A stretch of 64,000 bases of DNA from Microglena sp. YARC (GCA_022414725.1 CM039464.1:5462477-5526476), one strand, 5' to 3'; shown: positions 1-45,825, counted from the first letter of the stretch. Notes: generated by a model not told the origin, from the sequence alone. Program-made: numbers and translations.

Positions 1-1404
1 TAGAGCAATCAGGGAACGCAGTCCCTGATAGCTGCGGCTGAAGCCGATACTGCCCCATACCACTATAGCCGGTACCGCCCGGGCAGTGCTGTTCTCCATG
101 TGTGATGCGAGTACTCGTGAGAGGTTCGTACCTGAACACGTACGGGCTGATCCAGTGGATGCGAAGATGGGTCGGTAGATCCGACTTCGGCCAGTAGATG
201 GTGACTCCAAACTGCTGATATCTGGCGGGCGGCCAATAGCTAAACGACCATCCATCTTGCATCGCTTCAGAGACACGTCCATCGTCCAGCAAGAAAGAAA
301 GGACGTCGGAACGCGATGGTACCGCACCATGTGGCTCACCGCACCATGTACCATGTGGCTCACTTCACCATGTGGCTAACCGCACCATGTGGCTAACCGT
401 AAGAATCGTTACATCTTTACATCTCAGGAGAGCTCCCTTGCTGTCCGTTGACGATCATGATCGTAGTCGCGATCACCCGCACCCGATGCAATGCCTATGG
501 CCGCCGGCGAATCTGTACAATGCAGTACGCACGCAAGCGGCGCGTAAAAGATACAACGAGCTTGGATAATGAGTCAGGAGAGCAGGGATTTAGTTGCATG
601 GAGTCGCAGAGCTTTAGGGTAGATAGCACTCGGAGCTTGTAGGGGGGAAACACGCTGATGAGCAAACCAAAGGCGTGTCGGGGGCTGTGAGGACAGGAAT
701 CGAAGAACCCTAAGCGAAGCGGTGCGGTGTACAGATTGTAGCGACGCCACATGCCACTTGCATTCAGCATCCACCTTACCCTGAGCTGTACTCACGCTCA
801 CGTGAACTGATGCGGTGTACTGATAAATGAGCAAACTAGCGGTGCCACATGCACCCACCTGTACTCACGTGAGGAAGCCGGGTTTAGGGGCTTAGAAAAA
901 CCTTGGGCACTTAAACCTCTACGGCGGCAGAACCGTCTTGTATTGATTTCAACAGGACGCCAGAGATTCACCTCTGTGCGCATCACTTTTACTTGTAGCA
1001 ACTAGACTCAATGGCGGACTACGAAGTAGCCGAGTACTACCCTTGCGATGAGGATCAGGTGAGGAGCAAGTTATCCAACTGCTTAAGCCATTCTGGCGCG
1101 AGGAACCCCAATCTATTATCTGCGTCCTTAGCTTACCGGGCTCGTTGATTTGCGCCGCTTACTTGCCTGAACCGCTCCTGAAAGAGGCGCGAGCGAGAAA
1201 TGTTCCGCATTCCAGTCCATCCTCAATTGCCTCGACCTTATCATCACGTGCCTCCATTTGCTTGCTTTCCACTGCTTGATCGCTGCTCTTCCCCCAATGT
1301 CGCAACACTGCGTGCCGTATTGATCTTGCTGCTATGCCCAGGATAGTTTCGGAATTTGTAGCACGTGAAATGTCTGAAATCTGAGTTATCAGTAGCAGCA
1401 TTTC
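1..1404. other. Upstream region, no gene recognised
   Basis: I find no convincing coding exon on either strand. A small imperfect tandem repeat with the core CACCATGTGGCT lies at about 323-400. The short open frames here have no recognisable motif. It may hold distal regulatory sequence of the ammonium transporter, but nothing seen proves that. Confidence 0.4.
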
Positions 1405-1586
1405 TCGCTCTTCCGCGAACTCCCGCCTATTATAGCTCTGATTTGATCAGAAAGCACTGATCATACCAGAGCTTTCGCAGTATCCCCGTCTCCCTCAGCC
1501 ACTCTGCCTGCACCAGTGTTCCCTTCACACTCTAATCTTCCTTATGCCGTCACTAACACCCCTTCTCCTCTTCTTCCTCCCAGTTT
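1405..1586 (+). promoter_or_regulatory. Proximal 5' region of AMT1
   Basis: This stretch precedes the AMT1 start codon. It contains a TATA-like TATTATAG near 1428 and a TGATTTGATCAGAAAGC motif near 1440. It ends in a pyrimidine tract with CAG a few bases before the ATG, which could be the acceptor of a 5' UTR intron. The block recurs, diverged, at 36727-36935 together with the first codons of AMT1, so its extent as a unit is supported by duplication. Promoter function is inferred. Confidence 0.45.
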
Positions 1587-4246
1587 ATGACAATCGCCGC
1601 TTTATTCAGCGTGAATGGTAACGAAACAGCTACTGCGCTGTGCGCTAACCTGAAGACAGAAGATCTTGATACTGATGGAATCAAGTATGGCATGAACTCC
1701 ATGTGGATCGTTCTGTGCGGTGCTATGGTGTTCCTCATGGTAAGCCATACTTTTATGTGCTACCTGCCTGCCGCTTGTCTTGCTCTGCTCTCTGCTCATT
1801 CCTCATGCAACTGTTTTGTGTGCGTCTTTACCCTTCCCATTCTGATGCCAGAATATGTGACTTAGTTCCTCACTTACAGACGTCGCTTCTTGCGTCCGCC
1901 GGAAATTCATAAACCCGGTGCCTAGAAGCGCATCCTAGTGCCGCAGTTAACCAGCCACTGCCAGCCTGCGCCTTCGGTCCACTCCACCCCTTCCGCCGAC
2001 CGCGTTACTAAGCAGCCAATTTATTGTTAACCATGCGATTTCCTGATTCGCCTCGTTTGTGCGCCACCTTGGATAGACGAACACAAAATCTCACGCACTT
2101 CTGAAAAATTCCGAGGTGCATCCTTTTGACGTTTCGACCACACTAATTCGCGCCTGCTTGTTTATCGTGCAACTCGCATGTAGGAGTTGTCATTCTGCAA
2201 GCCCTAGCAGTTGTCCATGTGACCTCCACCTTACTTCGCCCCCCCCTGAATTTGCAGTTCAATTTCCCTCCCCCTAATCGAACTAGTCGAAAGTTGAAGC
2301 CCGAAGTTTGATCTGTACTATGCGTCTAGTCTTTCGTTCTACAACGCTGGCTCCGTGGAGTAGGCACGACCATACCTCGCATGACGTTTGATTTCCAGTC
2401 CAAGAGCCTCTGATCCCGCCAAAATCCTTCCCGATGCCAAAACTCCTTCCCCGCCGAGAGTTGCGCCTTCTCCTTCAGTAGCATCGTTGTACGCATTGCT
2501 TCTTATGCATTGTCCGATCGGAACGATCCGAGATTTTGGCCCGAGAACGGGCGGGAACTTCTAGCTCGAGATGGCCTTCAGACCGACTGGAGTCTCAAAA
2601 TACCCCCATGATGAGCATCGAATGCGATTTTTGGCATGCCTTGTTCACATTGCATTATAACGCAAGGCCTGGGTGCCTCCATTAGGTGCCTTAAAACGCT
2701 GCATATATTTTGCGAAGTGTGAAGGTGCAATTAGGCTGATGGTGCAAATGTGAAATACAACAGCATACAACAAGAGGCAAAATTATATCCAACACGGCCC
2801 CAAATAGCAGTGAACAAATCAAACGCGAATTCTGGCCTCTGGTATACCGCATGTTAAAAAATTGATCGGGTGCATACCTGGTTGGATATTTTAAGAAATG
2901 TGCCCAATTCACAGTCTAACCTCCTTCGTCCCTTTCTACTCGTGCAGCATGGAGGTTTCGCCATGCTTTGCGCAGGAGCGATCCGCCACAAGTCCCACAT
3001 GAACATTCTGATGCAAACTGTGCTGGATGCCTGCACCTCTGCTATCTGCTTCTACATTGTTGGCTTCGGCTTCGCTTATGGTGCTGGCTCAAGCCCCAAC
3101 AAGTTCATTGGAGATTCCCTGTTTGCCCTGAACAACTTCAGCTCTTCAAACACTGGTACCGGTGAGGGAGTGTGGACTGACTTCTTCTTCCAGTGGGCTT
3201 TTGCTGCCACTGCCACAACCATCCCTGCTGGATGTGTTGCTGAGCGCTTCAACTTTATTGCCTACATTGGCTACTCCATCTTCATCTCCTCTTTTGTCTA
3301 CCCCGTGGTCGTCCATTGGGCTTGGTCCACTGAGGGCTGGTTGGGTGCCTTTGCCAACGACCTTCTGTGGGACACCGGATATGTTGACTTTGCCGGCTCT
3401 GGTGTTGTCCATATGGTTGGTGGTCTCTCCGGAATGATGGGAGCTATCCTTGTCGGTCCCCGTCTGGGTCGCTTTGATGCCCAGGGCAAGCCTAGGGATA
3501 TGCCTGGCCACTCTCCCCTGCTGGTTGTGCTCGGAACCTGCCTCCTGTGGTTTGGATGGTATGGATTTAACCCAGGATCTACCCTGATCATTGATAACAT
3601 GACCTCCGGTCTTGTAGCCGGCCGTGCTGCTGTCTGCACCACCCTGTCCGGTGGTGCTGGAGGCATCATGTGCATGATCACCACCTTCATCAGGACCAAG
3701 AAGTGGGATGTTGTCCAGCTGTGCAACGGTGTGCTGGTTGGATTTGTGTCCATTACTGCTGGAGCCCACGTGCTGGAGCCCTGGGCAGCCATCCTGGCAG
3801 GTTGTGGTGGTGTCCTTGTCTTTGACCTGGTCTGCTGGTTGTTCCTGAAGTTCAAGATTGATGATCCCCTGTCTGCCGCCCCCATGCACGGATTCGCTGG
3901 CGCCTGGGGAGTCATTATGGTTGGTTTCCTGGCCAAGGAGGAGTATATGCAGCAGAACTACTCAACCATGAACTACGGTTGCTTTTACCCTGGAGGAGGA
4001 GGAAAGCTGTTGGCCTGCCAGATCATTGGTGTCCTGGTCATCTCCGCTTGGGTGTGCGGCCTCATGGGCATCTTCTTTGGCATCCTCAAGTTTTTTGGCG
4101 TGCTCCGTATTTCCCACGATGAGGAGCTCATGGGTCTGGATGCCTCCAAGCACGGAGCCGCTACTGACAATGATATGTTTGCCTCACCCAATAAGCCTGT
4201 AGCGACTGCCGAGTCTGTCAACGTTCTCCCCTCTGAGACTGCTTAA
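1587..4246 (+). CDS. AMT1: Ammonium transporter, AMT1 type (exons 1587-1739 and 2948-4246)
   Basis: Predicted 483-residue membrane protein that moves ammonium into the cell for assimilation. Exon 1 ends FLM before GTAAGC; exon 2 opens HGGFAMLCAG after a pyrimidine tract and CAG. The phase-0 join restores the family motif around TM1. The family signature DFAGSGVVHMVGGLSG begins near residue 198. The twin pore histidines are near 206 (GVVHM) and 365 (PMHGFAGAWG), both present. About eleven hydrophobic segments follow, and length is normal for AMT1. The cytosolic tail has MGLDASKHG; plant AMT1 proteins have a regulatory Thr where this has Ser (about residue 451). The 1,208 bp intron has no tandem arrays, unlike the other genes here. 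Start chosen because this ATG opens a frame matching the family N-terminus. Family assignment is very secure; subcellular membrane is not shown. Confidence 0.96.
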
Positions 4247-5665
4247 ATTAAGTATGCTCAAATCTTTTTATTTTGACGACTTTGGTGGAACTGCTGTTGG
4301 TGGTTATGCAATAAGTGAGCAAATCTGCTCTCAATTTCATTTTTCTGCGTGCACAGTTAACTGCCATGTATTTGTACTTCATACCCCACTTGGTCTTGCT
4401 CCCTGCCCCATGACCTAGTGAGATCCTTTTTTTTTATGTACAAGTACTCAGTACTGAACCCCACTCCTTCATTGGGTCCCTTTGGGCAGTTGTACAGTAT
4501 TTCTTATGAACCCTTTTAGTTTTGAGTTTGATTGAACTTGTCTTCCACACAAGAATGTGAAGTTTTTGATGTAACCGAATCATTGGATGCCTCCCCCCCC
4601 CCCCCCCCCCCCCTCAATTTCCCCTCAAGGTTCGAACATGGCTCCAGCTAGCAATTTCACTGCTCGCCGTTTTTGGTAGGACAAGGTCTAAGAGTGTGTC
4701 GCTTTAGAACGCTTTGGCAGTAACAGGCAGGGAGTTTCGATAGTGTGGTGAGAAAGTAGCTAGATCGGAAATAAAGGTACGCAACGTTCTGACAATATTG
4801 AACACCTTTTGCAAAGGATTCAGACCGCAGCACTGCTGATAACTGTAATCAAGCGCACTCGAACTATGAGAAAAATGTTAGGGTATGGACTATGGGGGTG
4901 CCCAGGATCGGCCAAGCGCCTGGACAAACAGAACGGGAGGGATTCAAGGCATCAGCCCCGGGACTCTGGGGGCTACAACGAAAAGCATCAACATCTATCA
5001 GGTATCCGGATGTGAAAAAAACGTTCTTCAAGGAAACAGAACATTCCACGACATTCCAAGTGCTAAGAACTTGAACTTGGTGACAGTGAGTTGAGTCAGT
5101 TTAGTGCTGTGATAAAGTCACAACTTCCTTCATGTATCCAGGCTGTCCATATGACCTCTTTACCCGCCCCAAGAGTACTTAATTACTGAACTTGGCCAAA
5201 TGTTTCCAGCCAGCAATTTGGCTGCCAACCGCTTTGGGCTATAAAATTTACCTGGGAAAATGATATATATTAGTAGGATATAGCGATGCTCCATTGCTCG
5301 AATCCTCGAATTCAACGTTTTCTAAATCTCTAAATTTCAATTTTTCTACTATTTAATAAGACTCAATTAGTTTTACAGTTAGTAACTATTAATAATTCAA
5401 ACCTTAGCGGAATAGCAATAACTTATCAAACCCGATATATATTAGTAGGATATCGTCCACACCAACTATCAAAGACTCGCAATCGCAAACATCTTACTTA
5501 AACTTGGTTACATACCGGTAGCTTCAGCCAGCAACTTTTCTGCTTGCCGTCTTTTGTCTAATTTATACTCATGGATTATTTAACCGGCTCCCTTTGCATG
5601 CTGCTCACGGCTCGAGGGATGCATTTTCCGGACTACCTTAAAAACTTTAGCAGACCAGTAGGTTC
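4247..5665. other. AMT1 3' flank and dispersed repeats
   Basis: No gene recognised. The first few hundred bases are probably the AMT1 3' UTR. A poly(C) run lies near 4593-4613. Copies of a short dispersed repeat with the core CAGCAATTTGGCTGCTCGCC occur near 4640-4680, 5195-5240 and 5525-5560. The octamer-plus block CGATATATATTAGTAGGATA is repeated near 5262 and 5433. Confidence 0.5.
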
Positions 5666-5858
5666 CAGGGTACTTCAAATGGCCAAATTGGCCAGCGCTT
5701 TAGCACACTTGAAAACAAAAAAACTGCGCTTTGTAGTGCAAAAAGCGCAAAAATTGCTTGCTGCGCCCACTGGGGGTGCAAAAACTGCGCTTAAAGCGCA
5801 GAGGGGGTCAAAAAGTCAGCGCTCAAAAGCGCAAAAGCGCGCGCTTTGAATTACCCTG
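5666..5858 (-). mobile_element. hAT-like MITE, copy 1
   Basis: A 193 bp non-coding element with terminal inverted repeats starting CAGGGTA and ending TACCCTG, rich in internal GCGC and AAGCGC motifs. It is flanked by a perfect 8-bp direct repeat GTAGGTTC (5658-5665 and 5859-5866). An 8-bp duplication with CAGGG termini is typical of the hAT superfamily. It lies inverted relative to the copies at 12092 and 30824. No transposase is encoded, so it would be non-autonomous. Confidence 0.88.
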
Positions 5859-5939
5859 GTAGGTTCCCTCGCTGTCACAACGAGCTTCAGTCCCCAAACA
5901 AACGAGGTCCTCCTCAGCAAACTTGAACTTGAACTTGGA

Positions 5940-5990
5940 TACATAGCTTCAGCCAATCAGCCAGCAATTTGGCTGCTCGCCGTTTTCGGA
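5940..5990 (+). repeat. Short dispersed repeat, CAGCAATTTGGCTG family
   Basis: Best copy of a roughly 50 bp dispersed sequence (CTTGAACTTGGNTACATAG followed by CAGCAATTTGGCTGCTCGCC). Further copies are near 4640, 5200, 5525, 43770 and 44060 on the same strand, and near 58960 and 59250 reversed. It always sits in intergenic DNA. The core contains an inverted CAGCCA/GGCTG pair. Class unknown. Confidence 0.55.
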
Positions 5991-6072
5991 GCTCCTCAGC
6001 AAAGAAAGCGACGCATAGTCAGTTAGGATGGATACGGGGTGGTGGTGGGGGTGGTGGTGGGGGCAGCGATAC

Positions 6073-6171
6073 TGAGCCATTGTACAAACTTGGCATACGA
6101 TCTTTTTTTTGCAAGTTGTTAAAGGACATTCACCCCAGGGGGAACGTATGCCAAGTTTGTACAATGGCTCA
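6073..6171. repeat. Perfect 27-bp inverted repeat (hairpin)
   Basis: The arms 6073-6099 and 6145-6171 are exact reverse complements over 27 bases (arm begins TGAGCCATTGTACAAACTTG). The spacer is 45 bases. The transcript would form a stable stem-loop. No gene is associated with it. Confidence 0.9.
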
Positions 6172-6575
6172 TTCTCGCCGACAGGGGGCTTATCCCCTCT
6201 TAAAAAACTGTAAAAAAGCAGCAGGGGAGGCCAGCAGGGGTAAAAGGTGACAGGCAAGTGTATGAGGGTGGAGGTGGGTGGGTGGGGGGGGAGCTCCCTA
6301 GGATATGCCAGCCTAGCCTCGTTTGTGTACAGACAAACATAACGAAATTGCTGTAAATGCAGGCACTGTTTCTATTTAGCTACTCTATATGCTGTTGATG
6401 TTAGGTGACAGATGGACATTATGCTGACATGGCAACTGCATATGACGCTACGTATGCGACATGTACCGACAACGAATTACACCTCGTTATACCCAACCTT
6501 AACACGGAAAACACGACCCAATGAACTAGGTTTGTCGGTAGTGATGCATTACTCGGCCAGGGCCAACCAGCTGGG

Positions 6576-6915
6576 GGAAGGTCTTGGCTTGGCTTGGCTT
6601 GGCTTGGCTTGGCTTGGCTTGGCTTGCCTGCTCAACCCCTTCCCTCCCCTCTACCACTTTTGTTTATACAATCAGGATTTTTGCCTCAAAGGGTGGGTCT
6701 CTCTATGCTAGCCCTAGCTAGCCCAAGCCTCCAAGGTTGGGTCTCTCTATGCTAGCCCTAGCTAGCCCTAGCCTCAAAGGGTGGGTCTCTCTATGCTAGC
6801 CCTAGCTAGCCCTAGCCTCCAAGGTTGGGTCTCTCTATGCTAGCCCTAGCTAGCCCTAGCCTCAAAGGGTGGGTCTCTCTATGCTAGCCCTAGCCTCAAA
6901 GGATTAGATGTGACC
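6576..6915. repeat. GGCTT microsatellite and CTAGCCCTAGCC minisatellite
   Basis: A (GGCTT)n tract at about 6582-6625 is followed by about five units near 55-60 bp with the core TGGGTCTCTCTATGCTAGCC. It lies just beyond the 3' end of the FAAH gene. No coding content is visible. Confidence 0.8.
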
Positions 6916-7008
6916 CTACCACCAGTCTACCATCACTACCACTACAACCATCAGCACCAGCATCACTACGCCTAACACTACGCCTACCACCATTACCACC
7001 ACCACAGC

Positions 7009-7480
7009 TCACTCCATTAGTGAGTTCATGAAAAACTGGGGGAACTTGTCGGCTTGGCTCGCCTGCTCACTCCCTCCCTCCCCTCCCCCCTGCCACCAGT
7101 CTACCACCACTACCACTACAACAATCAGCACCAGTACCACTACGCCTACCACCACCATCACGGATACCACTACCACTACCACCACCACCACCACCACAGC
7201 TCACTCCACCAGTGGGTTGATGCAAAACTGGGGGAACTTCTTGGCTTGACTAGCTTGCTCACCCCCTACCCCCCCTACCCCCTGCCACCAGTCTACCACC
7301 ACTACCACTACAACAATCAGCACCAGTACCACTACGCCTACCACCACCATCACGGATACCACTACCACTACCACCACCACCACCACCACAGCTCACTCCA
7401 CCAGTGGGTTAATGCAAAACTGGGGGAACTTCTTGGCTTGACCAGCTTGCTCACCCCCTACCCCCCCCCCCCCCCCCCCC
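7009..7480 (-). repeat. Tandem copies of FAAH terminal exon and 3' end
   Basis: Three further units of about 190 bp contain a CCCCAG acceptor, the INPLVE/NSLME codons, TGA, and a downstream (GTG)n/(GGT)n tract. They follow the first terminal exon in transcription order. Confidence 0.85.
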
Positions 7481-7566
7481 TCCACCCTGCCACCAGTCTA
7501 CCACCACTACCACTACAACCATCAGCACCAGCACCACTACGCCTACCACTACACCACCACCACAGC

Positions 7567-41577
<34,011 letters not shown>

Positions 41578-42100
41578 GCCTCGGGTGGCAGAAGTGCTAT
41601 GTCGGAAATTTGACTCTGCCCCTGCTCCCCCTAGAAGGACTGCTCGGGTGTCGGAAATTTGACTTTGCCCCTGTTTGCCCTAGAAAGAACGTTTCTACTG
41701 ACTTGCGTGGGTTGGGAGTAGATATCGGTAGGAGGATGTGCTGACGGATGAAGGTGAGTAGATCCGCTGCTCGCGTTTCGAACACGTTAGGAAAGGGGCA
41801 CCGCAATAATACGCCTTAAACGATATCGTTGACGTCAGCAAGGCTGGAGTGGGGGGGCGGACCCCCCTCGCAAGGTTGCATGCACAATGTGCATTGCACA
41901 TGAGACACCCATGGGTGCACCCACTCAAATCTGAACTGTCTCTTGGGGATGAGGTTCCATGCAAGGTGTCTAGTGCTCATGTAGGGTACTAGGGTGCTAG
42001 GACTTACAGACTAGAGGTATCCAAGTGGGCATGTGTGCCCACGGCACACACCAAGCTTTCTGTTTTGAAGGGATTATGGCCTGGGATTCGTGTCCTACTA
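41578..42100. other. 5' flank of FAAH
   Basis: Contains a direct repeat TGTCGGAAATTTGACT.TGCC at 41599 and 41652. A minus-strand open frame at 41690-41806 ends near a GTCAGT and might be an upstream exon or leader. No TATA box stands out. Confidence 0.4.
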
Positions 42101-42109
42101 AAAAAAAAT

Positions 42110-43095
42110 GGATGAGACAAACAAGTTCTCCAAACCTCATTTTTATTGAATATTCGGATTCTCATTGAAATTCTATGACCCCTCGTTTTTGTTATTCATG
42201 TTTCGTAAACATATAAGCATCGTAAATTGCTGTACTAAGTACAGAACACACCATGAAAACAAAATAAGGAAAAACGAAAATGTTCTCCAAATGTAATTTT
42301 ATTGCATAATCGGATTCTCCTTGAAATTATATGACCCCCAGTAGTATTTAATCATGTTTCGTCATCATATAAGCATCGTAAATTGCGGCACAAAGTACAA
42401 AACACACACCTTGAAAAGGACAAAAATAAGGAAAAACCAAAATGTTCTCCAAATGTAAATTTTATTGCATATTCGGAAACGCCTTGAAATTCTATGACAA
42501 ATGGCACTAAGGAAATCATGTTTTGACCACATATAAGTAGAGTAAAGTGCGGTACAAAGTACGGAAAGACTAGGCAAAACATGTGTAATTATAGCACAAA
42601 ATCGGACATTTGATGCTTTTTGTCACGATATGAAGCCTATACGAGTACATTTAAGCATTCCTTATACTTCGAATAGCAATTATCTATATTATATAACCAG
42701 GTCACATTCTCACACGAGCACATCTAAGCATCGCGATTCGCAAAATCGAAACTTTGCACCTTAGCACTAATGCAATTTGGCTCATTCAATAGAAAATCAA
42801 AATCGTGAGAAAACAGCTAAACAAACTTTTGCAAAAAAATGCCCCAAACTTCAATTTTAGTACAAATTCGGATTCTCTGTTGAATTCTATGATACTCTGC
42901 ACTCATTTCATGTTGTTTGGCCAACACATAAGCATAGCAAATTGCGATACAAAGTACGAAATTCTGGTGGGAAAAACGCTTTTTTCAGACGTCATTTTTT
43001 TATCTGTATGATAACAAATTCGGATTCCTTGCGAAATTCTATATACCTGGGCACTAAATTGAGTTGTTTCAGCAAAATATAAGCATATAGAGTAT
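42110..43095. repeat. AT-rich diverged tandem repeat (about 145-bp unit)
   Basis: Six or so diverged units share ATGTTCTCCAAATGTAATTT, TTCGGATTCTC, GAAATTCTATGA and ATATAAGCATCGTAAATTGC. Composition differs sharply from the GC-rich arrays nearby. No coding frame of interest. Confidence 0.8.
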
Positions 43096-44200
43096 CACAC
43101 CATTCTATAAAGCCTGGACTGCTAGATACCTCCATGCTTGCAACATGGAATTTGGGGAGGGGGTGCATTGTGTACTAGCGGGGACTTGTGGCATGCCCCA
43201 AACACCCATGTTACTTGACTAGCCCAATGGAAACAATCACCAAATGGTTTACATCCGCCTTGTCAAGGCTTCTTACAACATGATGTTCCATGCCTAAATC
43301 AAATCACCACACGAGCACTTATATTGAATATAGTAACAGGCTCCTTCGTCGCCACCCGAGTGACTGATTGAGTGGTGTTATGGGTCAACGTGTTCTGGAT
43401 TGACCCAGAATAGGGAAGGGGAGTTGCCTAGAAGCTGTCAAGCGTAGCCCTCCAAAAGAAACAAAATCACCACGCGAGCACTTACTTGAATACCGGTAGT
43501 ACCCGTGTGGTTTAAGAATGTTACTGGCGGGGTTACTGGCCTGATTTATTTTTAGAAGAAACCAAAGACTTATGAACAAGCCTTATAAATAACCGGGCAT
43601 TGCAGCCCAGGTGAGGGAACGTTCATCCTCACCTCACGTTCTTCAGTCCATTTGAAGCACACCAGGCATTGAAGTAACTCCGAGCGTACCAAGGTTCAAG
43701 ATTTCATGCTTTGATGTAGCTGTCTAGCTGAACTAGGCGCTAAAGAACTCGAACTTTACCTTGGTGACATGGCTCCTGCCAGCAATTTGGCTCCTCGCCA
43801 ACTTCGGGATTAACACAAACAATCAAATCTGGATACTCCTATTTTTTTGAGTCGGGTGGAACAGATGATTCTCTGTTGCAAATGTCCATCGCCGCCCACG
43901 AGCTTGACATTGGTTACAATGATAGGAAGGGCTTTAACGAAGAAGCACCGGTGAATTGAAAACCAAACGATCGTTGTACTGACCCCTCGAATGAAAATTT
44001 AAGTCATGTACGTATTTAATCAATGCAATCAACACTTGACCTTGGACTTCTGTACATGGCTCCAGCCAGCAATCTGTCCCCGTCTTCGTCAAAGTTACAT
44101 TGCCAACGTTATCAAAATAATTCAACCGTATGGCTGCTGGCCGTCTTCGGAAGTAGCACAGGCATTCAAAGCCTTTCTCTAATCAACATATATTTGATCC
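43096..44200. other. Intergenic, dispersed repeat fragments
   Basis: No gene recognised. A GTTGCCTAGAAGCTG foldback-type fragment lies at 43410-43470 and CAGCAATTTGGCT copies are near 43770 and 44060. Confidence 0.5.
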
Positions 44201-44204
44201 GAAC

Positions 44205-44338
44205 TCAAGCCCCCCGTCGGTAAAACGATTGTTTGGGCTTCAGTTCATCAGTGATTTGTCTTATTAACCCCTTCCTACACGGTTGGGCAAGTCCCTTTAG
44301 CCTATTTGGCCTACCCCTGGACTGCAGCAACATACGTA
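44205..44338 (+). mobile_element. SINE-like dispersed repeat (TAGCCTATTTGGCC family)
   Basis: Runs from about AAAACGATTGTTTGGG through CAGTTCATCAGTG to GGGCAAGTCCCTTTAGCC and CCCCTGGACTGCAGC. Related copies are at 59450-59580 and 61838-61985 (reversed). Partial ones are at 29015, 33685 (reversed) and 62700. Length about 140 bp. No promoter boxes identified, so class is open. Confidence 0.65.
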
Positions 44339-44343
44339 CATGA

Positions 44344-45825
44344 TTGGATCCTGATTGGTACATGATGGATCCTGATTACAAATTTGTCTATGATGGAGCA
44401 CAACTTTCTACAAAGTTATCTTTTATCTACTTGGGATCCCTCTTTGTGGATGGTGACTCAAGCAATCGTGCAAAAGCTGCTTTTTCTAGGATGCTCACTA
44501 AGGCCCAAAAGGCACACCACATGCTCCGTAGGCGATGCCATACTATGGAGATATACAATATTGATATTCTCACCCACCTGTTTGATTCTCTTGTACAACC
44601 TATCCTGAATTTTGGCTGTGAGGTGTGGGCTCCTTCTATTCTGAACAACACGCTTATCTCAAATGACCATGCTTGTGAGAAATGGCATAGAGGTATACTT
44701 AAACAAATGTTGGGTGTTTGCCAATCTACTACATCTAATATTATCATGGAAGAGCTGGGTAGAACCCCGTTGTTTTTTGCTTGGCTTAAACAAGCTTTGC
44801 GCTTCTGGAACAAGACCATTCATAAAGAACCTGAGGATCTCATTAGAATGGCTCTTGAGGAATCTTTTGACTCCAACACTGGCTGGGTTCATGACTTGCG
44901 TTGTGCTCTCCACAAGCTAGGATCCAGTAAAAACATCAACATTTTGGAGGCTGTCGATGTCGAAGGTATTATGTCTGAAGTTTTTGAGTCATGGAGGTTT
45001 AAGTACCCAAGTGACACCAATGCAGTTAGAGACATCCCTGATGAGAGAAGGGTTGGCTTTAAACGCCTCCGATACCAAAAATGGTTCGCAGCCAACAGTA
45101 ATGATGAGAATGGCTTGATTCCCTTTACATCCGCCTTACATAAGCAGGATCAGATTCGTTCCATAGCACAGTTTAGAATGGGTTCCCATTGGCTGAACAC
45201 AGAAAGAATGAGGGTGGTGGATAGAGCACACATCCCTCGCTCAATGAGACACTGTCAAATGTGTGGGTTCCAAAAACCTGAGGATGAAATGCATATATTT
45301 GAGTGCCCTTTTTATAATGATATTCGCCTCCGCTACCAGAAGCTGTTTACAGATATTTATAGGCATGTCCAGGAGGATACCGACTTAACCATATGGAATG
45401 TGGAATTCTGCGATTCCACATTCAGAACCTTTATGAATGGAAATGGCACTAAGTCTTTTTGGAGCAACCTAGCCGACTATCTTTCTACTTGTAGAAGAGC
45501 AAGACAGGAAGCCCTGGACTGCTTAGTGGCACCGTAATTTATCATCCCTTTTTTTCTTCTTGAGACTTCTCAGTTGTTAGCTTCTTACCTCCGCCACTGT
45601 AAGTGGTTGAGATCTGGGTCCGGCTCTAAGGGGTTTAATACCTACGCCACCAAAACGGTGGTTGGGAGTTTGGTTTGTTTGTCCTCGACACACCCCTGAT
45701 GTAATGGGGTTTTTTGCTTTGTGGGTGCTTTTCCTTTTTGTTTAAAGCACAGAGTCTCATACACCCTCGCGGTGTCAAGTAGACTTTAACATGTAATGTA
45801 ATGTAATGTAATGTAATGTAATGAT
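44344..45825 (+). mobile_element. 5'-truncated LINE (non-LTR retrotransposon)
   Basis: A 397-codon frame (to 45537) encodes the C-terminal part of a LINE ORF2. It starts just after the polymerase core (FIYLGSLFVDGD), continues with KAAFSRMLTKAQKAHHMLRR and LFDSLVQPILNFGCEVW, and ends with a Cys-His cluster CQMCGFQKPEDEMHIFEC. The endonuclease and catalytic palm are missing. A 250-bp 3' UTR leads to a (TAATG)n tail at 45793-45823, as in many non-LTR elements. The frame is undamaged over its length, suggesting a fairly recent insertion. The first codons and 5' junction are uncertain. Confidence 0.85.

Noticed and set aside
1159..1401. Minus-strand open frame of 80 codons
   Set aside because: No motif, no neighbouring exon signals, lies upstream of the oppositely oriented AMT1 promoter region.
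3146..3936. Two long minus-strand frames opposite AMT1
   Set aside because: Shadows of the AMT1 coding strand caused by its codon bias; no family motif.
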